Assembly: GCF_005281615.1 (NCBI RefSeq)
Contig: NZ_SZZM01000004.1
Coordinates: forward strand, 186,001 to 250,000
Direction of reading: 5' to 3'
Origin: Rhodoligotrophos defluvii
GTDB lineage: Bacteria; Pseudomonadota; Alphaproteobacteria; Rhizobiales; Im1
Length of the DNA: 64,000 nucleotides
Of this stretch, positions 25,039 through 33,458 are shown piece by piece (position 1 is the first letter of the stretch; each line of letters opens with the position of its first letter). A program made the translations under genes and the position numbers. Below the pieces are notes generated by a model. The model was given only the letters and a program-made list of their open reading frames with translations. It was not told the origin of the DNA and did not search any database.

Positions 25039-26592
25039 TCAGCCGAGCATGCGGGCTCGCCCCGCCCAGTATTTCGCGCGGATCGCCTTCTTGTCGATCT
25101 TGCCCACGGCGGTGACGGGAAGCGCCTCCACGAATTCGATGCGCTTGGGGGTGAGCATGGAGCCCTTCTTCTCCTTCACGAATTGCTGCAGCGCAGCCGC
25201 ATCCGCGGCCGCGTCGGCCCGCAGGACCACCACTGCCATCACCGCCTCGCCCCATCTCTCGTCCGGCACCCCGATCACGGCAGCCATGGAGACATCGGGA
25301 TGGGCGGTGAGCGCATCCTCCACCTCGCGCGGATAGACGTTGAAGCCGCCGGACACGATCATGTCCTTCTTGCGGTCCACGATGTAGAGATAGCCCCGCT
25401 CGTCCGCCTTGGCGATGTCGCCCGTATGCAGCCAGCCGTGTTCCAGGGCGCTCGCGGTCTCGTCCGGGCGGTTCCAGTAGCTGGCCATGATATGCGGACA
25501 GCGCACGCAGATCTCGCCAGGCTCCCCCTGCGGAACCTCCTGGCCGTCATCGCCCAGCAGCTTCACCTCGCAGTTCATGACGGGAATGCCGCAGGAGGAG
25601 AGCAGCTCCGGCTGGCTGGCGTCGTGGTCGCCCTTGCGAAGCACCGAGATCGGATAGCACTCGGATTGCCCGTAGAGCTGCGAGAACACCGGGCCTATGC
25701 GCGCCATCGCCTCCATCAGCCGCGTCGGCGAGATGGGCGCGGCGCCGTAGAGAACGAGCTCAAGCATGGACAGGTCCGCGTCGTCGAGCCCGGGATGGTC
25801 CAGCAGGCCATAGATCATGGTGGGAACGAGCAGCGTCATGTTGATCCGCTCGCGGGAGATTGTCCGCAGCAGCCGGTCCGCCGCAAATCCGGTGGTCATG
25901 TGCACGGTTCCGCCGCGGGCGAGAACCGGGATGATCTTGGTGCCTGCCACGTGGCTTATGGGTGCGACGGCGAGATAGCGCGGCTCCCGCGGGATCTCGA
26001 AGTCGGCGAGAATGGCGGCTGTCGCCGGAGCTGCCATGGCATGGCTGCGCGCCACCCCCTTGGAGCGGCCGGTGGTCCCTCCCGTGTAGTTGAGGATCGC
26101 GGTATCATCCGCCCTCGCCAGATCTTGCGGCGAGCAGGCGCCGGCCGCATCTGCCGCGGCCAGAAGGTCGGTGCCGTAGCGCGCCGGCCCCGCGGTGAAG
26201 ACCAAAGCTGCCGCCGATGCGAGTTCGCCTCCGCGCTCGTGATGATGGATGGGATCGACCACCAGCGCGGCGGCCGCGCAATCCTCGATCTGGAACAGTT
26301 GGTCGGCCGCGGAGGCGAGCGGGTGGAGCCAGGTGATGGCGATGCCGCTGGCTTGGGCCGCAATGCTCGCGCACCAGACCTCGGCCCGGTTGCCGGTCAG
26401 GAAGGCCATTCGGTCGCCCCGACCCAGGCCGGCGGCCGCAAACACGCGCTGGAGCCGGCCGATGAGCTCCCGTGCGGCGCCATAGGTCATCTGGCCGCCG
26501 TCCCAAGAGAACGCGATCCTTCCCGGATGGCGGGCGAGAACCCGCAATGCCTGTGAGCCGATCGTCGGCCCGCCATGCAGCGGCCCGTTCAT
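25039..26592 (-). CDS. AMP-dependent acyl-CoA synthetase/ligase
   Basis: The 517-residue ANL-superfamily ligase would activate a carboxylic acid with ATP and join it to CoA. It shows the phosphate loop YTGGTTGRSKGVARSH (about residue 170), YGQSE, the hinge and motif GWLHTGDIAKADERGYLYIV-DRKKDMI, and the C-terminal catalytic lysine in AVGKIDKKA. The substrate could be a fatty or aromatic acid. ATG at 26592 has a GGAGG box 8 bases upstream. It is the last gene of the probable operon running from 34463, 34 bases after the flavoprotein gene. Confidence 0.92.
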   Translation of the reverse strand: MNGPLHGGPTIGSQALRVLARHPGRIAFSWDGGQMTYGAARELIGRLQRVFAAAGLGRGDRMAFLTGNRAEVWCASIAAQASGIAITWLHPLASAADQLFQIEDCAAAALVVDPIHHHERGGELASAAALVFTAGPARYGTDLLAAADAAGACSPQDLARADDTAILNYTGGTTGRSKGVARSHAMAAPATAAILADFEIPREPRYLAVAPISHVAGTKIIPVLARGGTVHMTTGFAADRLLRTISRERINMTLLVPTMIYGLLDHPGLDDADLSMLELVLYGAAPISPTRLMEAMARIGPVFSQLYGQSECYPISVLRKGDHDASQPELLSSCGIPVMNCEVKLLGDDGQEVPQGEPGEICVRCPHIMASYWNRPDETASALEHGWLHTGDIAKADERGYLYIVDRKKDMIVSGGFNVYPREVEDALTAHPDVSMAAVIGVPDERWGEAVMAVVVLRADAAADAAALQQFVKEKKGSMLTPKRIEFVEALPVTAVGKIDKKAIRAKYWAGRARMLG

Positions 26593-26626
26593 GAGCACTT
26601 CCTCCCCAAGTCTATCGACCGGCCTC

Positions 26627-27595
26627 TCAGGGCGAGACGTCGGTCCTCGTGTATTCGTCGGCGATCTGATCGACGAGCTCGCGAACGCTCATGACCGCAT
26701 CGACGCCGGAAACGGAATGGCCGGCGCTCCAGATGTCGGTCCAGCGCCGTGGTCCCTCGATCATGACTGTGCCGCCGCCATACCGCTCACGCGCCGCCTC
26801 CAGCGAGACGTCCTCGTCCAGTCGGTCCGGATCGAGGCCCGCGCGCGTGATCGATGGCCGCAGCATGTTGGCCGGAAGCCCCGTGAAGGCGCGGGTGAGC
26901 AGCACGTCGTCCATGTCGCAGTTCACCAGCATTTCCTTGTAGGCTTGGCTCGCCATGCTCTCGCGGGTCGCGATGAACGTCGTGCCCATATAGGCGAGAT
27001 CGCAGCCCAGCACGCGCGCCGCCCGCAGCGCGTGACCGTCGCAGATGCCGCCGGCCAGCACGATGGGGCCGGGAAAGATGGCGCGCACCGCGCGGGCGAA
27101 GGCAAACCCGTTGAGCCATCCGGTCTGGCCGCCGGCACCGGCCGTCAGCAGCACGAGGCCGTCGGCGCCCGCGTCCATAGCCTTGCGCGCATGGGCCATG
27201 GTTGCCACATCCGCGAACACCAGACAGCCGATATCGTGCAGCGCCGGGATGACCGGCGCGGGCGAACCCACGCTGGTGATCACCAGCTCGACCCGGTGGC
27301 GCACCAGGCAGGCGAGGTCGTCCTTCAGACGCGAGCTGCGGATGATCAGGTTCGGGCAATAGGGCGCGCAAGGCTGTTCGCCCTCGGCAAGCGCTCCGGC
27401 AATTCGAGCAAGCCAGTGGTCGAGCTCGTCCGGGCTGCGGGCGTTGGCGGTGGGAAAGGCCCCGATCGCCCCGGCGCGACAGCTCGCGATCACCAGATCG
27501 GGGCCGGAGACGCGCAGCATGGGCGCGACGATCAAGGGCAGCTTGAGGCGCGAGGATATCCGATGGGGAAGTGTCGCGTTCACTGAGTGCTCCAT
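26627..27595 (-). CDS. NMO/2-nitropropane-dioxygenase-like FMN oxidoreductase
   Basis: This 322-residue TIM-barrel flavoprotein of the nitronate monooxygenase family has an APM motif in the first strand (VAPMLRVSG), VLLTAGAGGQTGW, and the FMN phosphate loops VLAGGICDG and AYMGTTF. In true nitronate monooxygenases the GGH motif carries a catalytic histidine; here it is GGQ, so denitrification of nitroalkanes is doubtful and another flavin-dependent reaction is likely. It starts just before the ligase gene and 10 bases after the ATPase stop, inside the same operon. Confidence 0.85.
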   Translation of the reverse strand: MEHSVNATLPHRISSRLKLPLIVAPMLRVSGPDLVIASCRAGAIGAFPTANARSPDELDHWLARIAGALAEGEQPCAPYCPNLIIRSSRLKDDLACLVRHRVELVITSVGSPAPVIPALHDIGCLVFADVATMAHARKAMDAGADGLVLLTAGAGGQTGWLNGFAFARAVRAIFPGPIVLAGGICDGHALRAARVLGCDLAYMGTTFIATRESMASQAYKEMLVNCDMDDVLLTRAFTGLPANMLRPSITRAGLDPDRLDEDVSLEAARERYGGGTVMIEGPRRWTDIWSAGHSVSGVDAVMSVRELVDQIADEYTRTDVSP

Positions 27596-27604
27596 TTCAC
27601 GGTT

Positions 27605-29104
27605 CTAGTGCACGGCAGCGTACATGATGCGTTCCTCGTTGGCCTCCTCGGCATCGAACTCCTCGACGACACGGCCCTGCCGCATCACCAGGATGCGGTC
27701 CGACAGGCTCAGGACCTCCGGCAGGTAGGACGATATGACGATGACGGCGCGCCCCTCGGCGGCGAGCGCGTTGATGATCTGGTGGATTTCGACGATCGCA
27801 CCCACGTCCACCCCACGAGTGGGCTCGTCGAAGATGACGAGCTTGGGCTCCTGCGCCAGCGACTTGGCGATGACCACCTTCTGCTGGTTGCCGCCCGACA
27901 GCTCGATGACGCTGGCGTCGCCGTTGATGGCCCGGATGTTCAGGGCCTCGATCCAGGCCTTGCCCTGGCGGTGCGTCTCGGCGGCGCTCACCAGTGACAA
28001 AAGGCCGGTCTTGGCCGCCATCGCGCCGATATTGATATTGGCCGCGATCGACATGGTCTCGAAGAAGCCTTCGAGCTTCCGGTCCTCGGTGACATAGACG
28101 ATCCCGTCCCGCACCGCCTGCCGGGGTGTGCGATAGCGGACGGGTCGGTCCTCGAGCTTGATCTCGCCGCCGTGGAACAGGTCGCGCTTGAGCACGCCGG
28201 CAATGACCTTCGCGGTCTCCGTGCGGCCCGAGCCGATCAGCCCGAACATGCCGGTCACCTGGCCCGCGAACACCGAGAAGGAGGTGTTGCGGACCATGGC
28301 CCCCATCGAGAGGTTCTGCACGCTCAGCAGCTTTCGGCCGGGCCGGCGCGCTGCTCTGGTGATGGCGCGGCCGCCGTAGATCTCCTGGCTCAGCGAGCGG
28401 CCGACCATGGCGCGGATGATCGCCTCCCGGTCGAAATCGCGGACATCGCCCGTGGCAACCCGGGCGCCGTCGCGCAGCACGGTGAGGCGGTCCGCATGCT
28501 GAAGCACCTCTTCCAGCGCATGGCTGATGAAGATGAGGGAAACGCCCGCTTGCTTGAGGCGCCGCATCAGCCCGAAGAAATGGTGCTTCTCCTCCGGCGT
28601 CAGCGACGCCGTCGGCTCGTCGAAAATGATGATGCGCGCCTTCTGGTGAACGGCACGGGCGATCTCCACCATCTGCCGCTGCGCCGCCCCCAAGGCGCTC
28701 ACGGCGGCGGCCGGGTCCACGTTGAAGTTCAGCGATTGCAGCAGCTGCTGGGCGGCAATGTTTATCCGGCGGATCCTGTTGAAGAACCCTTCCGTACCGA
28801 GAAAAATGTTCTGCGCGACCGTTAGGGCGGGCACTAGGCTGTTTTCCTGGTAGACCATGACGATGCCGGCGCTGCGCGCCTCTTTCGGCGAGCCGAAGGC
28901 CACGGGCTTCCCCTCCAGGACGACCTCCCCGGAAGTCGGCTGCACGGCCCCGGCAATGATCTTGGTGAGGGTCGACTTGCCCGCCCCGTTCTCGCCGAGC
29001 AGGCCGTGGATCTCGCCGCGCATCAGCGAGAAGGAAACGTCCTTCACGGCGGGAATGCCGCGATAGGCCTTGGTGACGCCGCGCAGTTCCAGAATAGGGT
29101 TCAT
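27605..29104 (-). CDS. Ribose-type ABC importer ATP-binding protein
   Basis: This 499-residue protein is an RbsA-like double ATPase. The first domain has P-loop GENGAGKST, signature-like LGAAQRQMVEIARAV and Walker B IIFDEPTASLT. The second has the normal degenerate P-loop GLIGSGRTE, LSGGNQQK and Walker B VIFDEPTRGVD. It is the only ATPase of the cluster and would serve both permeases (30180-32345 and 33459-34463). Its ATG overlaps the propeller gene stop as ATGA. Confidence 0.93.
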   Translation of the reverse strand: MNPILELRGVTKAYRGIPAVKDVSFSLMRGEIHGLLGENGAGKSTLTKIIAGAVQPTSGEVVLEGKPVAFGSPKEARSAGIVMVYQENSLVPALTVAQNIFLGTEGFFNRIRRINIAAQQLLQSLNFNVDPAAAVSALGAAQRQMVEIARAVHQKARIIIFDEPTASLTPEEKHHFFGLMRRLKQAGVSLIFISHALEEVLQHADRLTVLRDGARVATGDVRDFDREAIIRAMVGRSLSQEIYGGRAITRAARRPGRKLLSVQNLSMGAMVRNTSFSVFAGQVTGMFGLIGSGRTETAKVIAGVLKRDLFHGGEIKLEDRPVRYRTPRQAVRDGIVYVTEDRKLEGFFETMSIAANINIGAMAAKTGLLSLVSAAETHRQGKAWIEALNIRAINGDASVIELSGGNQQKVVIAKSLAQEPKLVIFDEPTRGVDVGAIVEIHQIINALAAEGRAVIVISSYLPEVLSLSDRILVMRQGRVVEEFDAEEANEERIMYAAVH

Positions 29105-30183
29105 GTCTTCGGCAAGTCCCCGGCCGGGAGTTTCAGGATCGCATCGCCGCCCTTGCTGGCCACGAACAGCTGTCCCTCGGCCTCGAGCACGCTGGTGGTG
29201 CCGTGCCGGCGTCCATCCGCACGGCTGTGAAGGCTGAGGACCGGATTCCATGCGCTATCGAGCTTGATCACCAGGCCATAGGAGCGGGACGGGGCCCACG
29301 GTTTCAGGATGCCCATCTGCTTCACCGCGCCCCCCTGCAGCGGCTCGAGAAAGGAGCGGCCGCTCGCCAGGGCTGGTGAGATCCAGTAGTCCGGCTCGAT
29401 CTGCGCCATCATCCGCCGGCGGAAGCTGTCTTCGCGCAGAACGAACTCGATCAGCTGGCTGCGTGGCGCGAACACGGCGAGCCAGCATGCCCCGTCCGCG
29501 GCCGGCGCCATGCGCGCGGGATATCCCGGAAGGTCCGCCACAAGTCTGCGGGCAGGGGCGCTGCCATTTGGGTCCAGCGCCAGCAGCCGGTGGCTCCAGC
29601 TTTCGGAGATCACGATCCCGCCGTCCTGCCCGGCGAGGACGCCATAGGGGTAGCGGAGCCCCGCGCCCAGCCGGCGCTCGCTTCCGTCTGCGGCGCAGAT
29701 CCAGACGGAGCCGCTGCCGCCATCGGCCGGCCCTGTCTCCATGAGGTCGCGCTGCCAGTGCTCCGGCGAGTGGCGGGCGGAACCCTCGCAGACGATCAGG
29801 TCCGCACCGCGGAACATCGCCGCCGTTGCATTCCGGATGCGTGCGCCGCCAGCGGCTCTGAGGGTGCCGTCCGGGCTCAGCATGCGGATGCCCAGGCCGG
29901 CAAGGCCGATGGCAAGCACACCGCCCGGTCCCGCGGCCAGACACGTGATCGTCCGTTCGCATACGTGGATCGGCTTGCCCGAGGCAAGCGCGCGGATCTC
30001 GCGGCCCGAGGTATAGAGAACCTGCCCGCCGTTCACCGTCAGGTTGTCTGGTGCGGGCGCGGCAAGGGCCTCCGCCTCCTCGAGGTGCTGGTTGGGCTTG
30101 AGGGCGCCGTCCATCGGCGGCACCGTCACGGCGGCCGTGCCGCGGCCCGTCAGCCGGTCGAGCTCTCGTCTGATGAGGTTCAT
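29101..30183 (-). CDS. Strictosidine-synthase/SMP-30-like beta-propeller protein
   Basis: The 360-residue protein lacks a signal peptide and shows repeated propeller blades: LRYPYGVLAGQDGGIVISES, then DLPGYPARMAPAADGACWLAV, which is the strictosidine-synthase-like hallmark. Relatives include lactonases and strictosidine synthase, but the activity here is unknown. It overlaps the fused permease gene upstream and the ATPase gene downstream, each by ATGA. It is probably a stand-alone relative of the propeller fused to the permease next door, in the cytoplasm. Possible lactone hydrolysis during uptake is inference. Confidence 0.78.
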   Translation of the reverse strand: MNLIRRELDRLTGRGTAAVTVPPMDGALKPNQHLEEAEALAAPAPDNLTVNGGQVLYTSGREIRALASGKPIHVCERTITCLAAGPGGVLAIGLAGLGIRMLSPDGTLRAAGGARIRNATAAMFRGADLIVCEGSARHSPEHWQRDLMETGPADGGSGSVWICAADGSERRLGAGLRYPYGVLAGQDGGIVISESWSHRLLALDPNGSAPARRLVADLPGYPARMAPAADGACWLAVFAPRSQLIEFVLREDSFRRRMMAQIEPDYWISPALASGRSFLEPLQGGAVKQMGILKPWAPSRSYGLVIKLDSAWNPVLSLHSRADGRRHGTTSVLEAEGQLFVASKGGDAILKLPAGDLPKT

Positions 30184-32345
30184 CTGCCGCCCCAATAGGA
30201 GTCCCACCCGGTCCACGCTTGGTCTGCGCCCGCCAGCCGGTAGCGGCCGATGCGGTTGTTGGAGATGCCCCCGAGATACAGGCTGCCCTTGTGCTCGCGC
30301 ATGGAGGTGATCATGGGGTGGTTGACCCCGGCGAGATCCCACAACGCATCCAGCACCTCGCCGCGTTCGTTGAACTTCACCACGCAGCCCGTGTTGATAT
30401 TGGGGTAGAGCCATTCGTCCTGGGCGATGCGGCGCGACATGCGGCGGCGGAAACCGGGCATGCGGAAGGCCAGATCCACCGCCGGTGCGCGCATGCCCAC
30501 CACCGCGAGCCAGTAATTCCCGTCGGAGGCGCGGTTGATATTGTCGGGATAGCCGGGGAGCGACGGGATCACCGTCTCGACCTGCCCCTTCTTCGGGCCA
30601 TCGAGCCAGTAGCGGCTGATGCGGCAGGCCCAGGTCTCCGCGAACAGGATCGAGCGTCCGTCATGGGCCGTGCAGATGCCGTTGGGGAACACCAGGTTGC
30701 GAAGAACGGTGCGGGTTGCGCCGCTGGCCGGATCGTAGCAGACGATGCGCCCGTTGCCGCGCCCCTCCAGCGCGTCCACCGGCCATTGGTGCATCTCGTA
30801 GCGGATGGTCGCTTCGGAAAAGAACACCCGGCCATCGGGCGCGATGTCGAGGTCGTCCGCGAGCCGCAGCCGTGAGTCGTCGTTGACCGAGAACAACGAG
30901 CGGTTGGTTTCGTCGGTCGCCTTGGACACCGTGCGGTCCGGCGCCACCCGATAGAGGCCCATGCCGCCCACGCACACATAGAGGTTCTCGTCGCGGTCGA
31001 ACGCCATGCCCAGCGTGTGCCCGCCGATATGGGCGAAGAGCTCCATCGTCCCATAGTCGGGCGCGAGGAAGCGCATGACGTCGCCGTGCCGGGTGCCGCA
31101 ATAGAGATTGTCGGCGCGGTCGAAGATCACGTCTTCGGGGCCTTCCACCCGCCCCAGTCCGATCAGCTCGACGCTGCGCAGCTTATCGTTCACCGCGTAG
31201 GGTGACCCCGAACCGGCGGCCGTCGCGGGGGCCGGCGGCAGGTCGTTCACGGTGGGCGACACATAGACCTTGGACAGGATCTTGTGCCGGTTCTTGAGCC
31301 AGCGCACATCCACCGCCGCGGCGAGCAGCAGGATCAGGCCCAGCACCATGTTGCCGGCGCCGGCCTGCATGCCCAGCCGCACGACACCATTGGTGATGAT
31401 CAGCACGATGACCGCCCCGATCAGCGCCTTGCCCGTGGAGCCGCGGCCGCCGCCGAGGCTGTTGCCGCCGAGGATGGCTGCGGCGAGCGCCGCCAGCTCG
31501 AGGCCCACACCGGCATCGGCCCCCGCGCTGGACAAGCGCGCGGCATACATGAAGCTCGCCATGCCCACCAGCACGCCGGATGCCACATAGGTGCCGCAGA
31601 TGGTCCACCGGACCGAAAGGCCCGAATTGTGCGCCGAGCGGCGCGACCCGCCCACGGCCATCACGCGCCAGCCCGGCCGCGTGCGGCTGAGCACCACATG
31701 GCCGACCAGCACGGCCGCCACAAGCAGCAGGGCGCTGAAGGGAATGCCGAGCACGGAGCCGAAGCCGATGAAATCCCAGGCTGCCGAGGAGGCCATCCCG
31801 CCGGAGATCTGCACCGCATAGCGCAGGAGCAGCATGTCGACGATGGCGCGGATGATGATCAGCGTCACCAGCGTGGTGAGAAAGGCGCGCAGGCGAAGCA
31901 GCCCGACCAGCACCCCGTTCAGCAGTCCGACCAGTCCGCAGGCGAGCAGGGTGCAGGGCAGGGCCTGCCACACCGGCCAGCCCAGCATGTTCATCAGCGC
32001 CAGCGCCACGAAATTGCCGAGCGCGAAATTCGAGCCGACCGAGAGATCGATGCCGCCGGCCACCATGACCACCATCATGGCGAGCACGACGAAACCGAAT
32101 TCGCCGAGCTGGCGGGCGGAATTCGCGAGGCTCGCCGGCTCGAAGAAACCCGGGATCAGCGATCCGAACAGCGCGACCGTCAGCACCAGGAAGCCCAACG
32201 GCGCGATATTGTCGATCCACCTCTTGGCCAGAAGCTCGCCGAGCAGGTGATCGGGAATCCACCGGTAGCGGGCTTTGAGCAGGGCGTTTGCGATCGTGGT
32301 GGCGCGCGGCGCCTGCACCCGTTCGGATGTTGCGAGCTCGACCAT
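30180..32345 (-). CDS. ABC permease fused to a beta-propeller (SMP-30/strictosidine-synthase-like)
   Basis: This 721-residue protein combines two families in one frame. Residues 45-350 are an RbsC-type permease with about ten membrane helices, including VAGGIDLSVGS and RTRPGWRVMAVGG. Residues 396-721 form a six-blade-type propeller opening with RVEGPEDVIFD and containing LPGYPDNINRASDGNYWLAV. A proline/alanine-rich linker separates them. RbsC C-termini are cytoplasmic, so the propeller should face the cell interior next to the transport path. No frameshift or start site is evident at the junction, so the fusion appears genuine. It overlaps the stand-alone propeller gene by ATGA. Confidence 0.9.
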   Translation of the reverse strand: MVELATSERVQAPRATTIANALLKARYRWIPDHLLGELLAKRWIDNIAPLGFLVLTVALFGSLIPGFFEPASLANSARQLGEFGFVVLAMMVVMVAGGIDLSVGSNFALGNFVALALMNMLGWPVWQALPCTLLACGLVGLLNGVLVGLLRLRAFLTTLVTLIIIRAIVDMLLLRYAVQISGGMASSAAWDFIGFGSVLGIPFSALLLVAAVLVGHVVLSRTRPGWRVMAVGGSRRSAHNSGLSVRWTICGTYVASGVLVGMASFMYAARLSSAGADAGVGLELAALAAAILGGNSLGGGRGSTGKALIGAVIVLIITNGVVRLGMQAGAGNMVLGLILLLAAAVDVRWLKNRHKILSKVYVSPTVNDLPPAPATAAGSGSPYAVNDKLRSVELIGLGRVEGPEDVIFDRADNLYCGTRHGDVMRFLAPDYGTMELFAHIGGHTLGMAFDRDENLYVCVGGMGLYRVAPDRTVSKATDETNRSLFSVNDDSRLRLADDLDIAPDGRVFFSEATIRYEMHQWPVDALEGRGNGRIVCYDPASGATRTVLRNLVFPNGICTAHDGRSILFAETWACRISRYWLDGPKKGQVETVIPSLPGYPDNINRASDGNYWLAVVGMRAPAVDLAFRMPGFRRRMSRRIAQDEWLYPNINTGCVVKFNERGEVLDALWDLAGVNHPMITSMREHKGSLYLGGISNNRIGRYRLAGADQAWTGWDSYWGGR

Positions 32346-32379
32346 GCTCCGTCTCGTTCAGGGGTGGGTGGGAAAGGTG

Positions 32380-32396
32380 GGCGGCAGGGTGCCGCC
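32380..32396 (-). terminator. Stem-loop after binding-protein gene
   Basis: GGCGGCA and TGCCGCC form a perfect 7-bp stem with a 3-base loop, 1 base after the binding-protein stop and 34 bases before the fused permease gene. No U-run follows. It probably raises binding-protein expression relative to the permease by partial termination or mRNA protection. Confidence 0.5.
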
Positions 32397-32397
32397 G

Positions 32398-33408
32398 TCA
32401 CCTCGGCTGCAGTGTCCAGCAGCTGCCTGGCCCGACCGTGTCCTTGGTCAGCAGCCTCACTGGCGAGTAGTTGATCACCTTCATCGACCCGGTATCAGGC
32501 TTGACCTGCAGCAAGGTCTTGATCATGCCGTTGAGGTCGCGGCCCTGGCCCATGGCGTCGTAGTTGACCAGGGCCGAGAAATTGCCGTTGGCCACGTTGT
32601 CGCATGCGGATTGCGAGCCTCCGGCCGAGGTCACCACGAACACCTCGTCTGACTTGCCCGCTTCGCGCACCGCCGCTGCCACGCCGGTATCCATGCCGTC
32701 CCAGAAGCCGATGACGGCGCAGAGGTCGGGATGCTGCTGCAGGACCGTCTGGGTAATGGCCTTGGCCTTGGAGGCGTCCCAGTCGGCGGCCTGGTTCGAG
32801 ACGACGCTGATCTCAGGGTGCTCGGCCAGCACCTTCATCACGCCGTGGATCTGGTAGACGCTGGCGCCGCTGGTCAGCACGCCCTGCACGATCGAGACCT
32901 TGCCGGATTTTCCGCTGCCCTTGCCGCAATGCTCGGCCACCAGCTTGGCCTGCGCCTCGCCCAAGCCGTTCCAGTCGGCGCCCACATAGCCTTCGGTCAT
33001 GTAGGCCGATTTCATGTTGACCTGCAGCACGTAGATGCCCTGCGCCTCGGCCTGCTTGAGCAGCCGCGCGTAGGATTGGACGTCCGGGTTGTGGACCACG
33101 ATGATGTCGGGCTTCTCGGCGATGAGCTGGGTCAGCACCTGGGCGCCGGCATCCGTGCTCCAGTTCGGATCGCGCACGATGTACTCATAGCCCAGATCCT
33201 TGGCCTGCTTTTCCATCTGCGCGCTCCAGGCCTGCGTCAGGTCTATGCCCATGGAAACCGGCACGAAGGCGACCGTCTTGCCTTTGAACGCTTCGAGATA
33301 GGCGGCCCGGCTGGGGTCCTCGAGGCCTTCGGCCTGAGGAGACGTGACAAGCCCCAGGCAACCGGCGGTGATGGCGCCAACAGCGCAGACGGCATTGCAA
33401 AATCGCAT
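32398..33408 (-). CDS. Periplasmic sugar-type substrate-binding protein
   Basis: The 336-residue exported protein has a signal peptide (MRFCNAVCAVGAITAGCLGL, ending near PQA) and the type-1 periplasmic-binding fold of ribose-binding-like proteins. Landmarks are DPNWSTDAGAQVLTQLIAEKPD, then VVHNPDVQS and FWDGMDTGVAAAV. It would deliver ligand to the two permeases of the cluster. A GGGAGG box precedes the ATG. The ligand is unknown; downstream propeller, flavoprotein and CoA ligase genes argue against an ordinary sugar (inference). Confidence 0.88.
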   Translation of the reverse strand: MRFCNAVCAVGAITAGCLGLVTSPQAEGLEDPSRAAYLEAFKGKTVAFVPVSMGIDLTQAWSAQMEKQAKDLGYEYIVRDPNWSTDAGAQVLTQLIAEKPDIIVVHNPDVQSYARLLKQAEAQGIYVLQVNMKSAYMTEGYVGADWNGLGEAQAKLVAEHCGKGSGKSGKVSIVQGVLTSGASVYQIHGVMKVLAEHPEISVVSNQAADWDASKAKAITQTVLQQHPDLCAVIGFWDGMDTGVAAAVREAGKSDEVFVVTSAGGSQSACDNVANGNFSALVNYDAMGQGRDLNGMIKTLLQVKPDTGSMKVINYSPVRLLTKDTVGPGSCWTLQPR

Positions 33409-33458
33409 GTAGTGATCCTCCCTTTGTTCTTGTCCGGCACGCCGCCGGCTGGCCTCAG

